Below, one piece after another: positions 8,763 to 16,836 of a DNA stretch of 64,000 nucleotides. The notes beneath the pieces were generated by a model that was not told the DNA's origin, ran no database searches, and saw only the letters and a list, made by a program, of their open reading frames with translations. The stretch's first letter is position 1, and the number at the start of each line of letters is the position of its first letter. Source of the DNA: Kineococcus gynurae (GTDB lineage: Bacteria > Actinomycetota > Actinomycetes > Actinomycetales > Kineococcaceae); the NCBI RefSeq assembly GCF_050871315.1, contig NZ_JBJLRE010000011.1; one strand, given 5' to 3'. A program made the translations under genes and the position numbers.

Positions 8763-9992
8763 GTGAAGCTGACGGCGAGGGGTGCACGACGCCGGGACCG
8801 TGGGCGCGAGCTCGCCTCCGAGGCCTTGCAGGACCTGGAACGACTGCGCGAGATCGGGTTGGAGACCCGCCCCGGGGAGCACTCGCTGCACCGGGCCGCG
8901 CGCATCGAGGAGTCGGTCAAGGGCCTGGTCGGTTCCCGGCTGCGCAAGAGCGGCTACCACGCCCGGGCGTTGGCCTACCCCAGCTACGGCGGACCGGGCT
9001 GGGTCCGGGTCCTCGGACGGGTGCTGCTGGGCCGGGAGTCCTCGCGCCCCGAGGCCTCCGACGAGGTGGCGTCGGTGCGCGGGTGGCGCAACTTCCTCAC
9101 CGTCCCCGTCGCCGGCATCGACGTGACCGTCACCCTGGGCGGGCACGAGTTCGTGCTCACCTCCGACCGGGGCGGCTACCTCGACGAGGTCGTGCCCCTC
9201 GACCTGACCCCGGGCGTCCACGAGATCACCCTCACCGTCGGCCCGGACGCCCAGGAGGCCCACGACCTGGAGGTCGGGACCGAGCTGGTCGACGACGACA
9301 CCGAGGGCGGGGCCGAACTGGTGCCGCCGAGCCTGCACCGGCACAGCGGGACGGCGCGGGTGCAGGTCGTCGGCCCCGAACCGCAGCTCGGGCTGCTCAG
9401 CGACATCGACGACACGGTCGTGGTCACCCGCCTCCCGCGTCCGCTGATCGCGGCCTGGAACAGCTTCGTCATCGACGAGCGGGCCCGGGTCCCGGTGAAC
9501 GGGATGGCCGACCTGTACCGGCAGGTCCTGGACGAGAACCCGGGCGCGCCCGTCGTCTACCTCTCGACGGGGGCGTGGAACGCGGCCCCGACCCTGTCGC
9601 GGTTCCTGCGCCGCGGGGGCTACCCCGAGGGCGCCCTGCTGCTCACCGACTGGGGACCGACCAACACGGGGTGGTTCCGCGACGGGTCCGCGCACAAGCG
9701 CGGCACCCTGTCCCGCCTCGCCCGGGAGCTGCCGCAGGTCACCTGGCTCCTGGTGGGCGACGACGGTCAGCACGACCCCACCCTGTACGCCGAGTTCGTG
9801 GCCGCGGCTCCCGAGCGGGTGCGGGCGGTCGGCATCCGGCGGCTCACCCCGGCCGAGCAGCTGCTCGCCGGCGGGCACCCTATCAACCCGGTCCGCGGGC
9901 CCGAGGACTCCGACGTCACCTGGGTCAGCGGGGACGACGGCTTCGAGCTCCTGCACCGCTGGTACCGGGCCGGGGTCCTCTCCCGGCCCTGA
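8763..9992 (+). CDS. App1-like phosphatidate phosphatase family protein (DUF2183)
   Basis: A 409-residue protein. The C-terminal half is an App1-type HAD-fold domain: LLSDIDDTVVVT carries the DxDxT catalytic motif, VVYLSTGAWNAAPTLSRFL is motif II and LLVGDDGQHDPTLY holds the acidic motif. The N-terminal half has a beta-rich segment (VPVAGIDVTVTLGG). Yeast App1 removes phosphate from phosphatidic acid; bacterial members are largely uncharacterised. The gene starts GTG 28 bases after oleD and so probably belongs to the ole transcript, hinting at a role in membrane lipid balance. That link is inference. Confidence 0.8.
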   Translation: MKLTARGARRRDRGRELASEALQDLERLREIGLETRPGEHSLHRAARIEESVKGLVGSRLRKSGYHARALAYPSYGGPGWVRVLGRVLLGRESSRPEASDEVASVRGWRNFLTVPVAGIDVTVTLGGHEFVLTSDRGGYLDEVVPLDLTPGVHEITLTVGPDAQEAHDLEVGTELVDDDTEGGAELVPPSLHRHSGTARVQVVGPEPQLGLLSDIDDTVVVTRLPRPLIAAWNSFVIDERARVPVNGMADLYRQVLDENPGAPVVYLSTGAWNAAPTLSRFLRRGGYPEGALLLTDWGPTNTGWFRDGSAHKRGTLSRLARELPQVTWLLVGDDGQHDPTLYAEFVAAAPERVRAVGIRRLTPAEQLLAGGHPINPVRGPEDSDVTWVSGDDGFELLHRWYRAGVLSRP

Positions 9993-10046
9993 CCGCCCCG
10001 ACCGTTCTGACCACCCGGTGAGGTCGGCGAGTCCCCGGGAACGACG

Positions 10047-10076
10047 GAAGGCCGGACCCGTCCGGGTCCGGCCTTC
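10047..10076. terminator. Bidirectional hairpin between the App1-like gene and the small minus-strand ORF
   Basis: GAAGGCCGGACCC (10047-10059) and GGGTCCGGCCTTC (10064-10076) form a perfect 13-bp stem with a four-base loop GTCC. It follows the ole/App1 unit by 54 bases on the plus strand and the 29-codon ORF by 24 bases on the minus strand, so it can serve both convergent units. Confidence 0.8.
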
Positions 10077-10100
10077 GGCTGTCGCGCTGGGGCGACGGGG

Positions 10101-10190
10101 TCAGAGCTGCACGCGACGCGGGTTGGCGACGGTGGTCAGCTCGGTCGCGTCGCGCAGGTCGACGACGTCACCCTCGATGTGCTTGTCCAT
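10101..10190 (-). CDS. Short ORF, 29-residue peptide of unknown function
   Basis: ATG at 10190 is preceded by GGAGGA with a five-base spacer, one of the best ribosome binding sites in the window. The 29 codons have G or C in the third position in nearly every case (only GGT and CGT differ), as expected of a real gene here. The peptide starts MDKHIEGDVVDLRDATELTT and ends with ANPRRVQL. It has no Cys and no hydrophobic segment, so it is not a membrane peptide. A hairpin follows 24 bases after the stop and another closes csrA upstream, so it looks like its own transcription unit. The DLxDAxxxT stretch loosely recalls leader peptides of some modified peptides, but no maturation enzyme is in the window. 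Function unknown. Confidence 0.6.
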   Translation of the reverse strand: MDKHIEGDVVDLRDATELTTVANPRRVQL

Positions 10191-10494
10191 GTCATTCCTC
10201 CAAGGTCCGGACCGGTACCCGCCCCACCGTCCGGTGGAGCGGATCTTCAGTTGGCGAACCGCGGACCGCATCGTCCTCACACCCTCACGGGTGGCGGGTC
10301 GTTCCCGGCCTCGTCACCAGCGGGTGACTGCTCCGGTACCCCGATCCTAGGAGTCCGCACCCGCCCGACGCTGCCCGAAATGCCTCCGTTCGGGGCGGCG
10401 AGCGGGTGATATCGCTCACGTGGGGTGAGGACGGTGGGGAAACGTCCCCCGTCCGGCCGCTCCCCGGGCGGTCAGGCCCGCCCGGGACGGCAGG
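10191..10494. other. Region upstream of the 29-codon ORF
   Basis: About 300 bases between csrA and the short ORF without another supportable gene. It includes the csrA hairpin (10463-10486). On the minus strand TAGGAT near 10346-10351 resembles an actinobacterial -10 box (TAnnnT); I see no convincing -35. The long leader of about 150 bases this would imply could hold a regulatory RNA, but I see no known riboswitch. GTGA-TATCGC-TCAC near 10407-10420 is a small dyad. Confidence 0.35.
10463..10486 (-). terminator. Hairpin 3' of csrA
   Basis: CCCGGGCGG (10463-10471) pairs with CCGCCCGGG (10478-10486) around a six-base loop, starting 9 bases after the csrA stop on the minus strand. No U tract. 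Confidence 0.5.
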
Positions 10495-10734
10495 TCATTC
10501 GGTTCCCGTGCGCCGCATCAGCCCCTGCAGGGCGGTCACGGCGTCGTCGGAGACGACCGCGGAGGCGAGGTTGGCGTCCCGCACGGCCTCGAAGACCTCC
10601 TGCCGGTGCACCCGGACGTCGCGGGGGGCGTCGATCCCCACCCTGACGACGTCGCCCCGCACCTCCAGGACACGAACGACGACGTCGTCGCCGATCACGA
10701 CGGATTCTCCGGCCTTGCGGGTGAGGACCAGCAT
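10495..10734 (-). CDS. csrA: CsrA carbon storage regulator, translational repressor
   Basis: A 79-residue RNA-binding protein beginning MLVLTRKAGESVVIGDDVVV, which is diagnostic of CsrA, followed by VRVGIDAPRDVRVHRQEVF. CsrA dimers bind GGA motifs in mRNA leaders; in Gram-positive flagellates they repress flagellin translation and are countered by FliW. FliW is not in this window. The start at 10734 matches the family N terminus; an in-frame ATG at 10746 would add four residues (MLAD) and has a weaker site. The last 20 residues extend beyond the usual core. It lies at the end of the flhA-flhF-PilZ gene run. Confidence 0.92.
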   Translation of the reverse strand: MLVLTRKAGESVVIGDDVVVRVLEVRGDVVRVGIDAPRDVRVHRQEVFEAVRDANLASAVVSDDAVTALQGLMRRTGTE

Positions 10735-10822
10735 GTCCGCCAGCATAAGTGACGAAGCGTGCCCGCTCATGTGAACAGCGTGATGGCGCGCGGGGAGCGG
10801 CGACCGGTCGGGTCGGGGCGCG

Positions 10823-11089
10823 TCAGCCGTCGGTGCGGCGCCGGTGCTCCTCGGCCGCCTTCTGGGCCGCGGCGACCGCCTCCTCGTGCGCGGCCACCCG
10901 GGCCGCGGCCACGGTGGAGGCCCGGTAGTTCTCGTACAGGGTCCGCAGGATGCGCCCGGCCACGGCCGAGACGAGCAGGGCCAGCACGAGGTGCAGCAGT
11001 GCGGTGTCGACGTCGGTCGTGCCGCGGAACGCCCCCACCAGCGAGGGGCCGGAGAGGAGCAGGGCCGCCCCCAGGACCAGCGGTGTCAC
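10823..11089 (-). CDS. Small two-helix membrane protein in the flagellar cluster
   Basis: The 88-residue frame starts with a GTG at 11089 that overlaps the PilZ-protein stop (GTGA). Two hydrophobic segments are visible, PLVLGAALLLSGPSLVGAF and LLHLVLALLVSAVAGRIL. A charged, Ala/Glu-rich cytoplasmic tail follows (VAAHEEAVAAAQKAAEEH), likely a short helix. I do not recognise a family. Its tight coupling to the PilZ and FlhF genes suggests a flagellar or c-di-GMP-related role. The larger frame upstream of the GTG overlaps the PilZ gene and is not needed. Confidence 0.6.
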   Translation of the reverse strand: MTPLVLGAALLLSGPSLVGAFRGTTDVDTALLHLVLALLVSAVAGRILRTLYENYRASTVAAARVAAHEEAVAAAQKAAEEHRRRTDG

Positions 11090-11868
11090 GACCCCTCCGT
11101 CCGACGATTGGCGATCTGGACCTGCATGACGTGCTGGCGGACGAACTCGGCCTGCTGCACGGGCGGCAGGAAGGCGACGACGACGGTCCCGGTGCTGCTG
11201 TCGAAGCGCGCCGGCAGGATCTCGGCGGGCTGCTCCAGCGCCCGGCCCCCGACGGTCGCCCGGAAACGCACCTGCTCCCCCGGTTGCAACCACTCCGGTG
11301 CGGTGGTCTCGGGGTCCAGGGTGAGCCGCGCCCCGCCCTCGCTGATGTCCAGGAGGTGCAGCCGCAGCTCGGGTCGGGGGGTCTCGTCGTCGGCCGCGAC
11401 CGGGTCGGTGCCCTCGGCGGCGGGCAGCGGCACCATCGAGGCGTCGGTCCCCTCGGTGGGGGCCAGTGCCAGGACGACGCGACCGCTGCTCTCGACGCGG
11501 ACGAAGCGGCGTCGCTGCTCGATGGTCGGGTCGTCCAGGGCCAGCAGCGTCCAGACCGGGACCGGCTCCCGGGTGATGCGCAGCAGCCGGCAGCCGCGCC
11601 GGTGCCGCCCGCGACGGCTCCCCCAGCGCACGACGACCGGGAGCCCCGCCTCGACGGCCAGGTCCCCGCCGAAGCGGGGCATGGCCACGACCAGGCAGGG
11701 CCCGTCGGCGTCGTCGCGGTGGTCCTCGACCCGGCTCAGCAGCTCGAGGTCACCCCCGTCCGCCGCGCGACCGGGCAGGGTCAGGTAGACCCGGGAGTTC
11801 AGCGGCGCCCAGCTCTCGGTACCTGCATCCCGGGCACCCGCCCGGGTCCGGGAGCGGAGCGACGTCAC
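11086..11868 (-). CDS. PilZ-domain protein (YcgR-like c-di-GMP flagellar brake candidate)
   Basis: A 260-residue cytoplasmic protein. The C-terminal PilZ domain has both c-di-GMP signatures: QRRRFVRVE (the RxxxR loop) near residue 117 and LLDISEGGARLTL (the D/NxSxxG strand) near 172. The N-terminal 110 residues form a beta-rich domain in the position of the YcgR N domain. Such proteins bind c-di-GMP and slow or steer the motor by touching FliG/FliM or MotA. The start overlaps the flhF-like stop (ATGA), placing it in the flhA operon. Confidence 0.82.
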   Translation of the reverse strand: MTSLRSRTRAGARDAGTESWAPLNSRVYLTLPGRAADGGDLELLSRVEDHRDDADGPCLVVAMPRFGGDLAVEAGLPVVVRWGSRRGRHRRGCRLLRITREPVPVWTLLALDDPTIEQRRRFVRVESSGRVVLALAPTEGTDASMVPLPAAEGTDPVAADDETPRPELRLHLLDISEGGARLTLDPETTAPEWLQPGEQVRFRATVGGRALEQPAEILPARFDSSTGTVVVAFLPPVQQAEFVRQHVMQVQIANRRTEGS

Positions 11869-13520
11869 CGGCGACCGCGCCCGGCGCCGGCGTCGAGCAG
11901 CAGACCGGCCCAGGCGCCCGTGGTGGCGGGGCGACCGTCGAGGAAGCCGACGGGCACGTCGAGCGAGAGCGAGTCCAGCGGGTCGGGGCTCTCCCCGGCG
12001 CGGTGCACCGCGAGCCGGTCGGCGGGCACGCCGGCGGCCTGCAGGGCGTCGAGCAGGGCGCCGGTGGCGTGGGCGCGACGGGTCGCGTCGACGCAGACGA
12101 CGACGGCGGCCGGGTCGAGGGCCGCGGCCAGCCGCGCGGCGCGGGCGGCGTCGGCGCCGGTCGGGCGGGCCGGCAGGGCGACGGTCAGAGGCGCGCTGTA
12201 ACGGCGGGCCTGCTGGCGCAGCGCGGGGAGCTCGTCGAGCGTGATCGTCGCGTGCACGTCGGCACGACCGATGACGACGGGCGCCTCCGAACCGGTCTCG
12301 TCGGCGACGAGCAGGCCGGCCGCGACGACCGCGTCGGCCTCGCCGATGACGACGACGACGTCACCACCGCCGACCGTGAGCGGAGCCGGTACGGCGATCT
12401 CAGCGGCCAGGCGCACGGCCTCCCCGGCGTCGCCGGAGTCGGCCCGGTTCGGCCGCGGGGCGCGGACCTCGGGACGCCGGGCCTCGGGACGGAACTCCGG
12501 ACGCGGGCTCTCGGCCCGGGGGGCCTCGACCGGCTGCGGTTCGTTGCGCGGAGCCTCGACCCGCGGCGCCTCGACCGGGGCGGACTGCGCGCGCTGGCCG
12601 CCGAAACGGTCCCCGCCGAAGTCCTCGTCGTAGTCGTGGCCACGACGCGCCGCGAGGAAGCGCTCGTCCTGCTCGTACCGCTCCGCGTTGCGGCCGGTGA
12701 CCGGGGTCTCCCGGGGCACGGACAGGCCGTTGTTGCTGCCGTAGTTGTCGGCGCTCATGAGGTCCTCCGATCCGCCTGCGGGGGCGGTCCGCTCGCGTTG
12801 TGCGGAAGCACCATGCTCCATCACAGACGGTACAACCGGAGTGACGTTGGGTGCATCTGCCGGAGTGCCGTCGGCCAGGTGACGACGCATCGAGGCGAGC
12901 GTGAAGGCGAACGACTCGCCCTCGGTGGAGATCGGGCGGTGCGGTGCCTCGACCCGCGGGGCCGGGACGGACGCCGCCCGGAACGCGGCCGGGACGGCCT
13001 GCGCGGCGGCGGGGGCGCCCGCACCGGCGGAGATCATGGCACCGAGACGGTCGGCACCGTCGGCGGCGTCGGCCGCCGCGAGCAGGTCACCGAGCGACGC
13101 CGGGGCCGGGGTCGCCGGGGCCGGGCTCACCGGGGCGGAGGGCACCGGGGTGCCGAGCCGGCGGGCCAGCTCGCGACCCATCTCGGCCACGCTCACGTCG
13201 TCGAACCCGGGGGCCACCTGGGGCTGCGCCGGCGCGGCGGCGACCGCGGTCGCCGTCGGGGTCCGGGTGGGCAGCGGCCGGGCGGGGGCCTCGGTGGACC
13301 CGGTCGACCCGGACGACCCGGTGGACGCGGCCGGGGCGCCCGGCTCGGCGTCGGGGATCTCGATGGTCACCTCGTACCTCTCCTTGGCGAAGAACCCGGC
13401 CACCCCGCCGGTGCGGATGCGCTCGGCGCGCACGATCTGCGCGGCCTCGCCGTGCTCGGCGCGGACCTCGGCCAGCAGGGCCTGCAGGTCGTTTCCTTCA
13501 CGAAGCAAGTGCATGGACAC
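11865..13520 (-). CDS. flhF: FlhF-like protein with degenerate GTPase domain
   Basis: A 551-residue protein whose N terminus (HLLREGNDLQALLAEV, then AAQIVRAERIR and GFFAKERYEVTIEI) is that of FlhF, the SRP-type GTPase that sets flagellar number and place. A long Pro/Ala/Arg-rich linker follows (about residues 55-380). The C-terminal part should be the G domain, but where a P-loop GxxGxGKT belongs it reads VVVVIGEADAVVAAGLL. VVCVDATRRAHATGALLDAL may be a relic of the GTPase core. So GTP binding is probably lost. The start, GTG 13520 or ATG 13514, overlaps the end of flhA by about 20 bases. Position and N domain support the name. Confidence 0.65.
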   Translation of the reverse strand: MSMHLLREGNDLQALLAEVRAEHGEAAQIVRAERIRTGGVAGFFAKERYEVTIEIPDAEPGAPAASTGSSGSTGSTEAPARPLPTRTPTATAVAAAPAQPQVAPGFDDVSVAEMGRELARRLGTPVPSAPVSPAPATPAPASLGDLLAAADAADGADRLGAMISAGAGAPAAAQAVPAAFRAASVPAPRVEAPHRPISTEGESFAFTLASMRRHLADGTPADAPNVTPVVPSVMEHGASAQRERTAPAGGSEDLMSADNYGSNNGLSVPRETPVTGRNAERYEQDERFLAARRGHDYDEDFGGDRFGGQRAQSAPVEAPRVEAPRNEPQPVEAPRAESPRPEFRPEARRPEVRAPRPNRADSGDAGEAVRLAAEIAVPAPLTVGGGDVVVVIGEADAVVAAGLLVADETGSEAPVVIGRADVHATITLDELPALRQQARRYSAPLTVALPARPTGADAARAARLAAALDPAAVVVCVDATRRAHATGALLDALQAAGVPADRLAVHRAGESPDPLDSLSLDVPVGFLDGRPATTGAWAGLLLDAGAGRGRR

Positions 13521-15555
13521 CGCTCACCGCTCCAACCGTCTCGATCCGGGGGTGGTTGCTGACGTCGTCGTAGGAGAGGACGTTCAGGCGGCCGACGGCC
13601 ACCTTGAGCAGGCGCCGCAGGGGCGCTCGCAACGGGGGCGCGCAGACCAGCACGGCGGAGATGCCCTGCTGCTCGGCCCGCTCCAGGCACTGACCCGCGG
13701 AGGTCACGAGGTGCTCGGCGGTCATCGCGTCCAGGGAGAGCGTCGCGCCGTGCTCCCCCGGTCGCAGCGACTCGGCCATCTGCTGCTCCAGCAGCGGGTC
13801 CAGGGTGATGACGTGCAGGACACCGTCCTGCTCGTGCACCGCGGCCACCGCCGGCCCGAGCGCGGCCCGGGAGGCCTCGACCAGACCGTCGAGGTCGGAA
13901 CCCTGCTTGCCGCGCAGGCTGAGCGCCTCGAAGATCCGGGCCAGGTCGCGGATCGGGACGCTCTCCTCCAGCAGCGCCTGCAGGACCCGCTGCACCTCGC
14001 CCAGGGTGAGGACGTTCGGGGTGAGCTCGTCGACCACGACCGGGTGGGTGCGCTTGAGCGCGTCCACCAGCGAGCGGACGTCCTCGCGGCCCAGGAGCCG
14101 GGGGGCGTGGCTGCGGACCAGCTCGCCCAGGTGCGTGATGAGCACGCTGCCCCGGTCGACCACGGTCGCCCCCATGAGCTGGGCCTGCTGGCGCAGCTCG
14201 GCGGGGATCCACTTGCCGGCCAGACCGAAGACCGGTTCGACGGTGGTCCGCCCGGGCAACCCGTCCAGGTTGTCGCCGAGGGCCAGGACCTGTCCGGGCG
14301 GGGCCATCCCGCGGGCCACCTCGACCCCGGAGATGCGCACGGCGTAGGAGGAGGCCGGCAGGTCCAGGGAGTCGCGGGTGCGGACCGGCGGGACCACGAG
14401 GCCGAGCTCCAGGGCGATCTTGCGGCGCAGGGCGCGCACCCGCTCCAGCAGGTCCCCGCCGCCGGCCACGTCGACCAGGTCGACCAGGTCCGGGGCGAGC
14501 ACGACCTCCAGCGGGTCCACCCGCATCTCCTCCAGCAGCGACTCCGCCGCGTCGGTCGGCGAGACCGGGGCGGGTTCGAGCTCGAGGCGGGCCGCCTCGG
14601 CGGCCTCCACCTTCTGCTTCGCGGCGATGCGGGTGGAGGCGAAGATGGCCAGGCCGCCCACGAGCAGGAAGGGCAGCTTCGGCATCGAGGGGATGAGGGC
14701 CAGCACGATCGCGCCGCCCCCGGCGATCCGCAGGACCATCGTGTTCTGCCCGAGCTGCTTGAGGGCGTCGGAACCGATGTCGTTGGTGGAACCGGCCTTG
14801 GTGACGATGAGGCCGGTCGCGACGGACAGCAGCAGCGCGGGCACCTGGGAGACGAGACCGTCACCGATGCTCAGCAGCGCGTACTTGTTGATCGACTCGG
14901 CCGGGGACAACCCGCCCTGGATCATCCCGATCGCGAAACCACCGATGAGGTTGATCAGGACGATGACGATGCCGGCGACGGCGTCACCCTTGACGAACTT
15001 GGAACCACCGTCCATGGCCCCGTAGAAGTCGGCCTCGCCGGTGATGTCGGCCCGGCGCCGGCGCGCCTCGGCCTCGTCGATGAGCCCGGCGTTCAGGTCG
15101 GCGTCGATCGCCATCTGCTTGCCGGGCATCGCGTCCAGGGTGAAGCGGGCCCCGACCTCGGCCACGCGCTCGGCACCCTTGGTGATGACGACGAACTGGA
15201 TGACGACCAGGATCATGAAGATCACCAGACCGATGACCAGCGACCCCGAGATGACGAAGTGGCCGAAGGCCTCGATGACGTGCCCCGCGTACCCGTCGGA
15301 GAGGACCAGTCGGGTCGAGGCGACGTTCAGGCCGAGCCGGAAGAGGGTCAGGACCAGGATCAGCGAGGGGAAGACCGAGAAGTCCAGGGCCCGCTTGACG
15401 AACATGACCGTGAGGAGCGCGACCAGCGAACAGGTGATGTTGGTCGCGATGAGGAAGTCGAGCACGATCGCGGGCAGCGGCACGACCAGCAGCAGCACGA
15501 TGCCGACGACACCCGCCGGCACCACCAGCTGCGAGATCTTGACCTTGCCGTTCAA
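13498..15555 (-). CDS. flhA: FlhA, flagellar type III export gate protein
   Basis: A 685-residue inner-membrane protein of the export gate. About eight N-terminal membrane helices are visible, with the FHIPEP-family signature around ALDFSVFPSLILVLTLFRLG and NVASTRLVL. GARFTLDAMPGKQMAIDADL is the conserved cytoplasmic loop. The C-terminal half (from about residue 350) is the ring-forming export domain that docks chaperone-substrate complexes. TTG at 15555 is the first possible start, because an in-frame TGA lies three codons upstream. A sigma-28-like promoter lies 94 bases upstream, and the gene overlaps the flhF-like gene downstream. Confidence 0.95.
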   Translation of the reverse strand: MNGKVKISQLVVPAGVVGIVLLLVVPLPAIVLDFLIATNITCSLVALLTVMFVKRALDFSVFPSLILVLTLFRLGLNVASTRLVLSDGYAGHVIEAFGHFVISGSLVIGLVIFMILVVIQFVVITKGAERVAEVGARFTLDAMPGKQMAIDADLNAGLIDEAEARRRRADITGEADFYGAMDGGSKFVKGDAVAGIVIVLINLIGGFAIGMIQGGLSPAESINKYALLSIGDGLVSQVPALLLSVATGLIVTKAGSTNDIGSDALKQLGQNTMVLRIAGGGAIVLALIPSMPKLPFLLVGGLAIFASTRIAAKQKVEAAEAARLELEPAPVSPTDAAESLLEEMRVDPLEVVLAPDLVDLVDVAGGGDLLERVRALRRKIALELGLVVPPVRTRDSLDLPASSYAVRISGVEVARGMAPPGQVLALGDNLDGLPGRTTVEPVFGLAGKWIPAELRQQAQLMGATVVDRGSVLITHLGELVRSHAPRLLGREDVRSLVDALKRTHPVVVDELTPNVLTLGEVQRVLQALLEESVPIRDLARIFEALSLRGKQGSDLDGLVEASRAALGPAVAAVHEQDGVLHVITLDPLLEQQMAESLRPGEHGATLSLDAMTAEHLVTSAGQCLERAEQQGISAVLVCAPPLRAPLRRLLKVAVGRLNVLSYDDVSNHPRIETVGAVSGVHALAS

Positions 15556-15648
15556 CCCGCGTCACCACCGTCTCGTCCCGGTCACCCGTGCGGGTGACCT
15601 CTCCAACGGCCCGTCCGTGGCCCTGCTGCGCCGTCCTGGCTGACCCCT

Positions 15649-15677
15649 GTCTCGGCACATCCGGGCGCGGACTTGAG
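15649..15677 (-). promoter_or_regulatory. Predicted sigma-28 (FliA/WhiG-type) promoter of flhA
   Basis: On the minus strand CTCAAG (15677-15672), 15 bases, then GCCGAGAC (15656-15649), 94 bases before flhA. It matches the element found before flgB, fliQ and fliD. Confidence 0.6.
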
Positions 15678-15694
15678 CCGCCGATCCGGGCGGG

Positions 15695-15724
15695 CCCGGA
15701 CGGGTGAGGGATGAGCCGTCCGGG
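15695..15724 (-). terminator. Hairpin 3' of flhB
   Basis: CCCGGACGG (15695-15703) and CCGTCCGGG (15716-15724) form a perfect 9-bp stem with a 12-base loop, 24 bases beyond the flhB stop and just before the flhA promoter. This fits the end of the fliQ-fliR-flhB unit. Confidence 0.45.
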
Positions 15725-15747
15725 TGAGCGCCCCGACCGGCCCGGGC

Positions 15748-16836
15748 TCAGGCGACCGGCAGGGTGTGCGCGTCGCCGCCCAGCGGGGTCAGCGCCCCGC
15801 GGGTGCGCAGGTTCATGACGAAGGCCAGGACCTTGGCCACCGCGGCGTACAGCTCCGCGGGGATCTCCTGGCCGATCTTCACGCCCTTGTACATCGACCG
15901 CGCCAGCGGGACGTCCTTGACGATGGGCACGGAGTTCTCCTGCGCCCGGGCGCGGATCTTCGCGGCGATCGCGCCCGCCCCCTTGGCGACGACCTTCGGG
16001 GCGCCGCTGCCCGGTTCGTAGCGCAGCGCGACCGCGATGTGGGTCGGGTTGACGACCACGACGTCGGCCTTGGCCACGTCGGCCATCATCCGGTTGCGCG
16101 ACATCTGCATCTGCTTGGACTTGATGGCGCCCTTGAGCAGCGGGTCACCCTCGGCGGTCTTGTGCTCCTGCTTGATGTCGTCCTTGCTCATCCGGAGCTT
16201 CTTCATGATCTGGCGGCGGTTCATGAAGTAGTCCCCGACCGCGATCAGCAGACCGATGACGATGGTGAGCGTCAGCATCCGACCGGTGGCCTCCCCGGTC
16301 AGCTGCAGCACCGAGGACAGCGGGGTCACCCCCGAGCGAACCAGCTGCGGCGCGAGCTCCTTGGCGACGAACCACAGCACCAGGCCGATGACCGCGGTCT
16401 TCAGCAGCGACTTCGCCCCCTCCCAGAGGCCCTGCGGGCCCCAGTGCTGCTTGAACCCGTTCACCGGGTTGAGCGAGGAGAACTTCGGCTGCAGCTTCTT
16501 CGGGGTCGGTTTGACGTTGCCCTGCACGGCCCGGCCGACGATCGCGGCGAGCACGGTGGCCGCCAGCAGGGGTCCGAGGACCCCGGGCAGCGCCGCGAAG
16601 GTGTGGACCATGCTCGCCAGGGCCCCGGCCGGGTCGGGATCGGCGATCACCACCGCGATCTGCTCTATGGCCGCCCGCCCCAGGTCCCGGCCGCGTTCGA
16701 TCGTGCTCGGCACGAACATCGCCCCGGCCGCGGTCGTCAGCCACGCCGAGACGTCGCGGGACTGAGGGACGTTGCCCTCTTCCTTGGCCTTCTGGAGCTT
16801 CTTGGCGGTAGGTGCCTCGGTCTTCTCCCCGCTCAC
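15748..16836 (-). CDS. flhB: FlhB, flagellar export switch protein
   Basis: A 362-residue membrane protein of the type III export apparatus. The N terminus KTEAPTAKKLQKAKEEGNVP is the family signature. Four membrane helices follow up to about residue 205. The cytoplasmic domain carries the autocleavage motif NPTH at residues 263-266, which flips export from hook/rod to filament substrates. YKGVKIGQEIPAELYAAVAKVLAFV ends the conserved part. The GTG start overlaps the fliR stop (GTGA). Confidence 0.95.
   Translation of the reverse strand: MSGEKTEAPTAKKLQKAKEEGNVPQSRDVSAWLTTAAGAMFVPSTIERGRDLGRAAIEQIAVVIADPDPAGALASMVHTFAALPGVLGPLLAATVLAAIVGRAVQGNVKPTPKKLQPKFSSLNPVNGFKQHWGPQGLWEGAKSLLKTAVIGLVLWFVAKELAPQLVRSGVTPLSSVLQLTGEATGRMLTLTIVIGLLIAVGDYFMNRRQIMKKLRMSKDDIKQEHKTAEGDPLLKGAIKSKQMQMSRNRMMADVAKADVVVVNPTHIAVALRYEPGSGAPKVVAKGAGAIAAKIRARAQENSVPIVKDVPLARSMYKGVKIGQEIPAELYAAVAKVLAFVMNLRTRGALTPLGGDAHTLPVA

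Noticed and set aside
10018..10350. Plus-strand 110-codon frame between the App1-like gene and csrA
   Set aside because: Arg/Ser-rich, runs through the terminator hairpin at 10047-10076 and opposes the much better supported 29-codon ORF.
12901..15597. Plus-strand open frame of about 900 codons opposite flhF and flhA
   Set aside because: Antisense of well-conserved flagellar genes; composition is dominated by Arg, Gly, Asp and His and no motif is seen.
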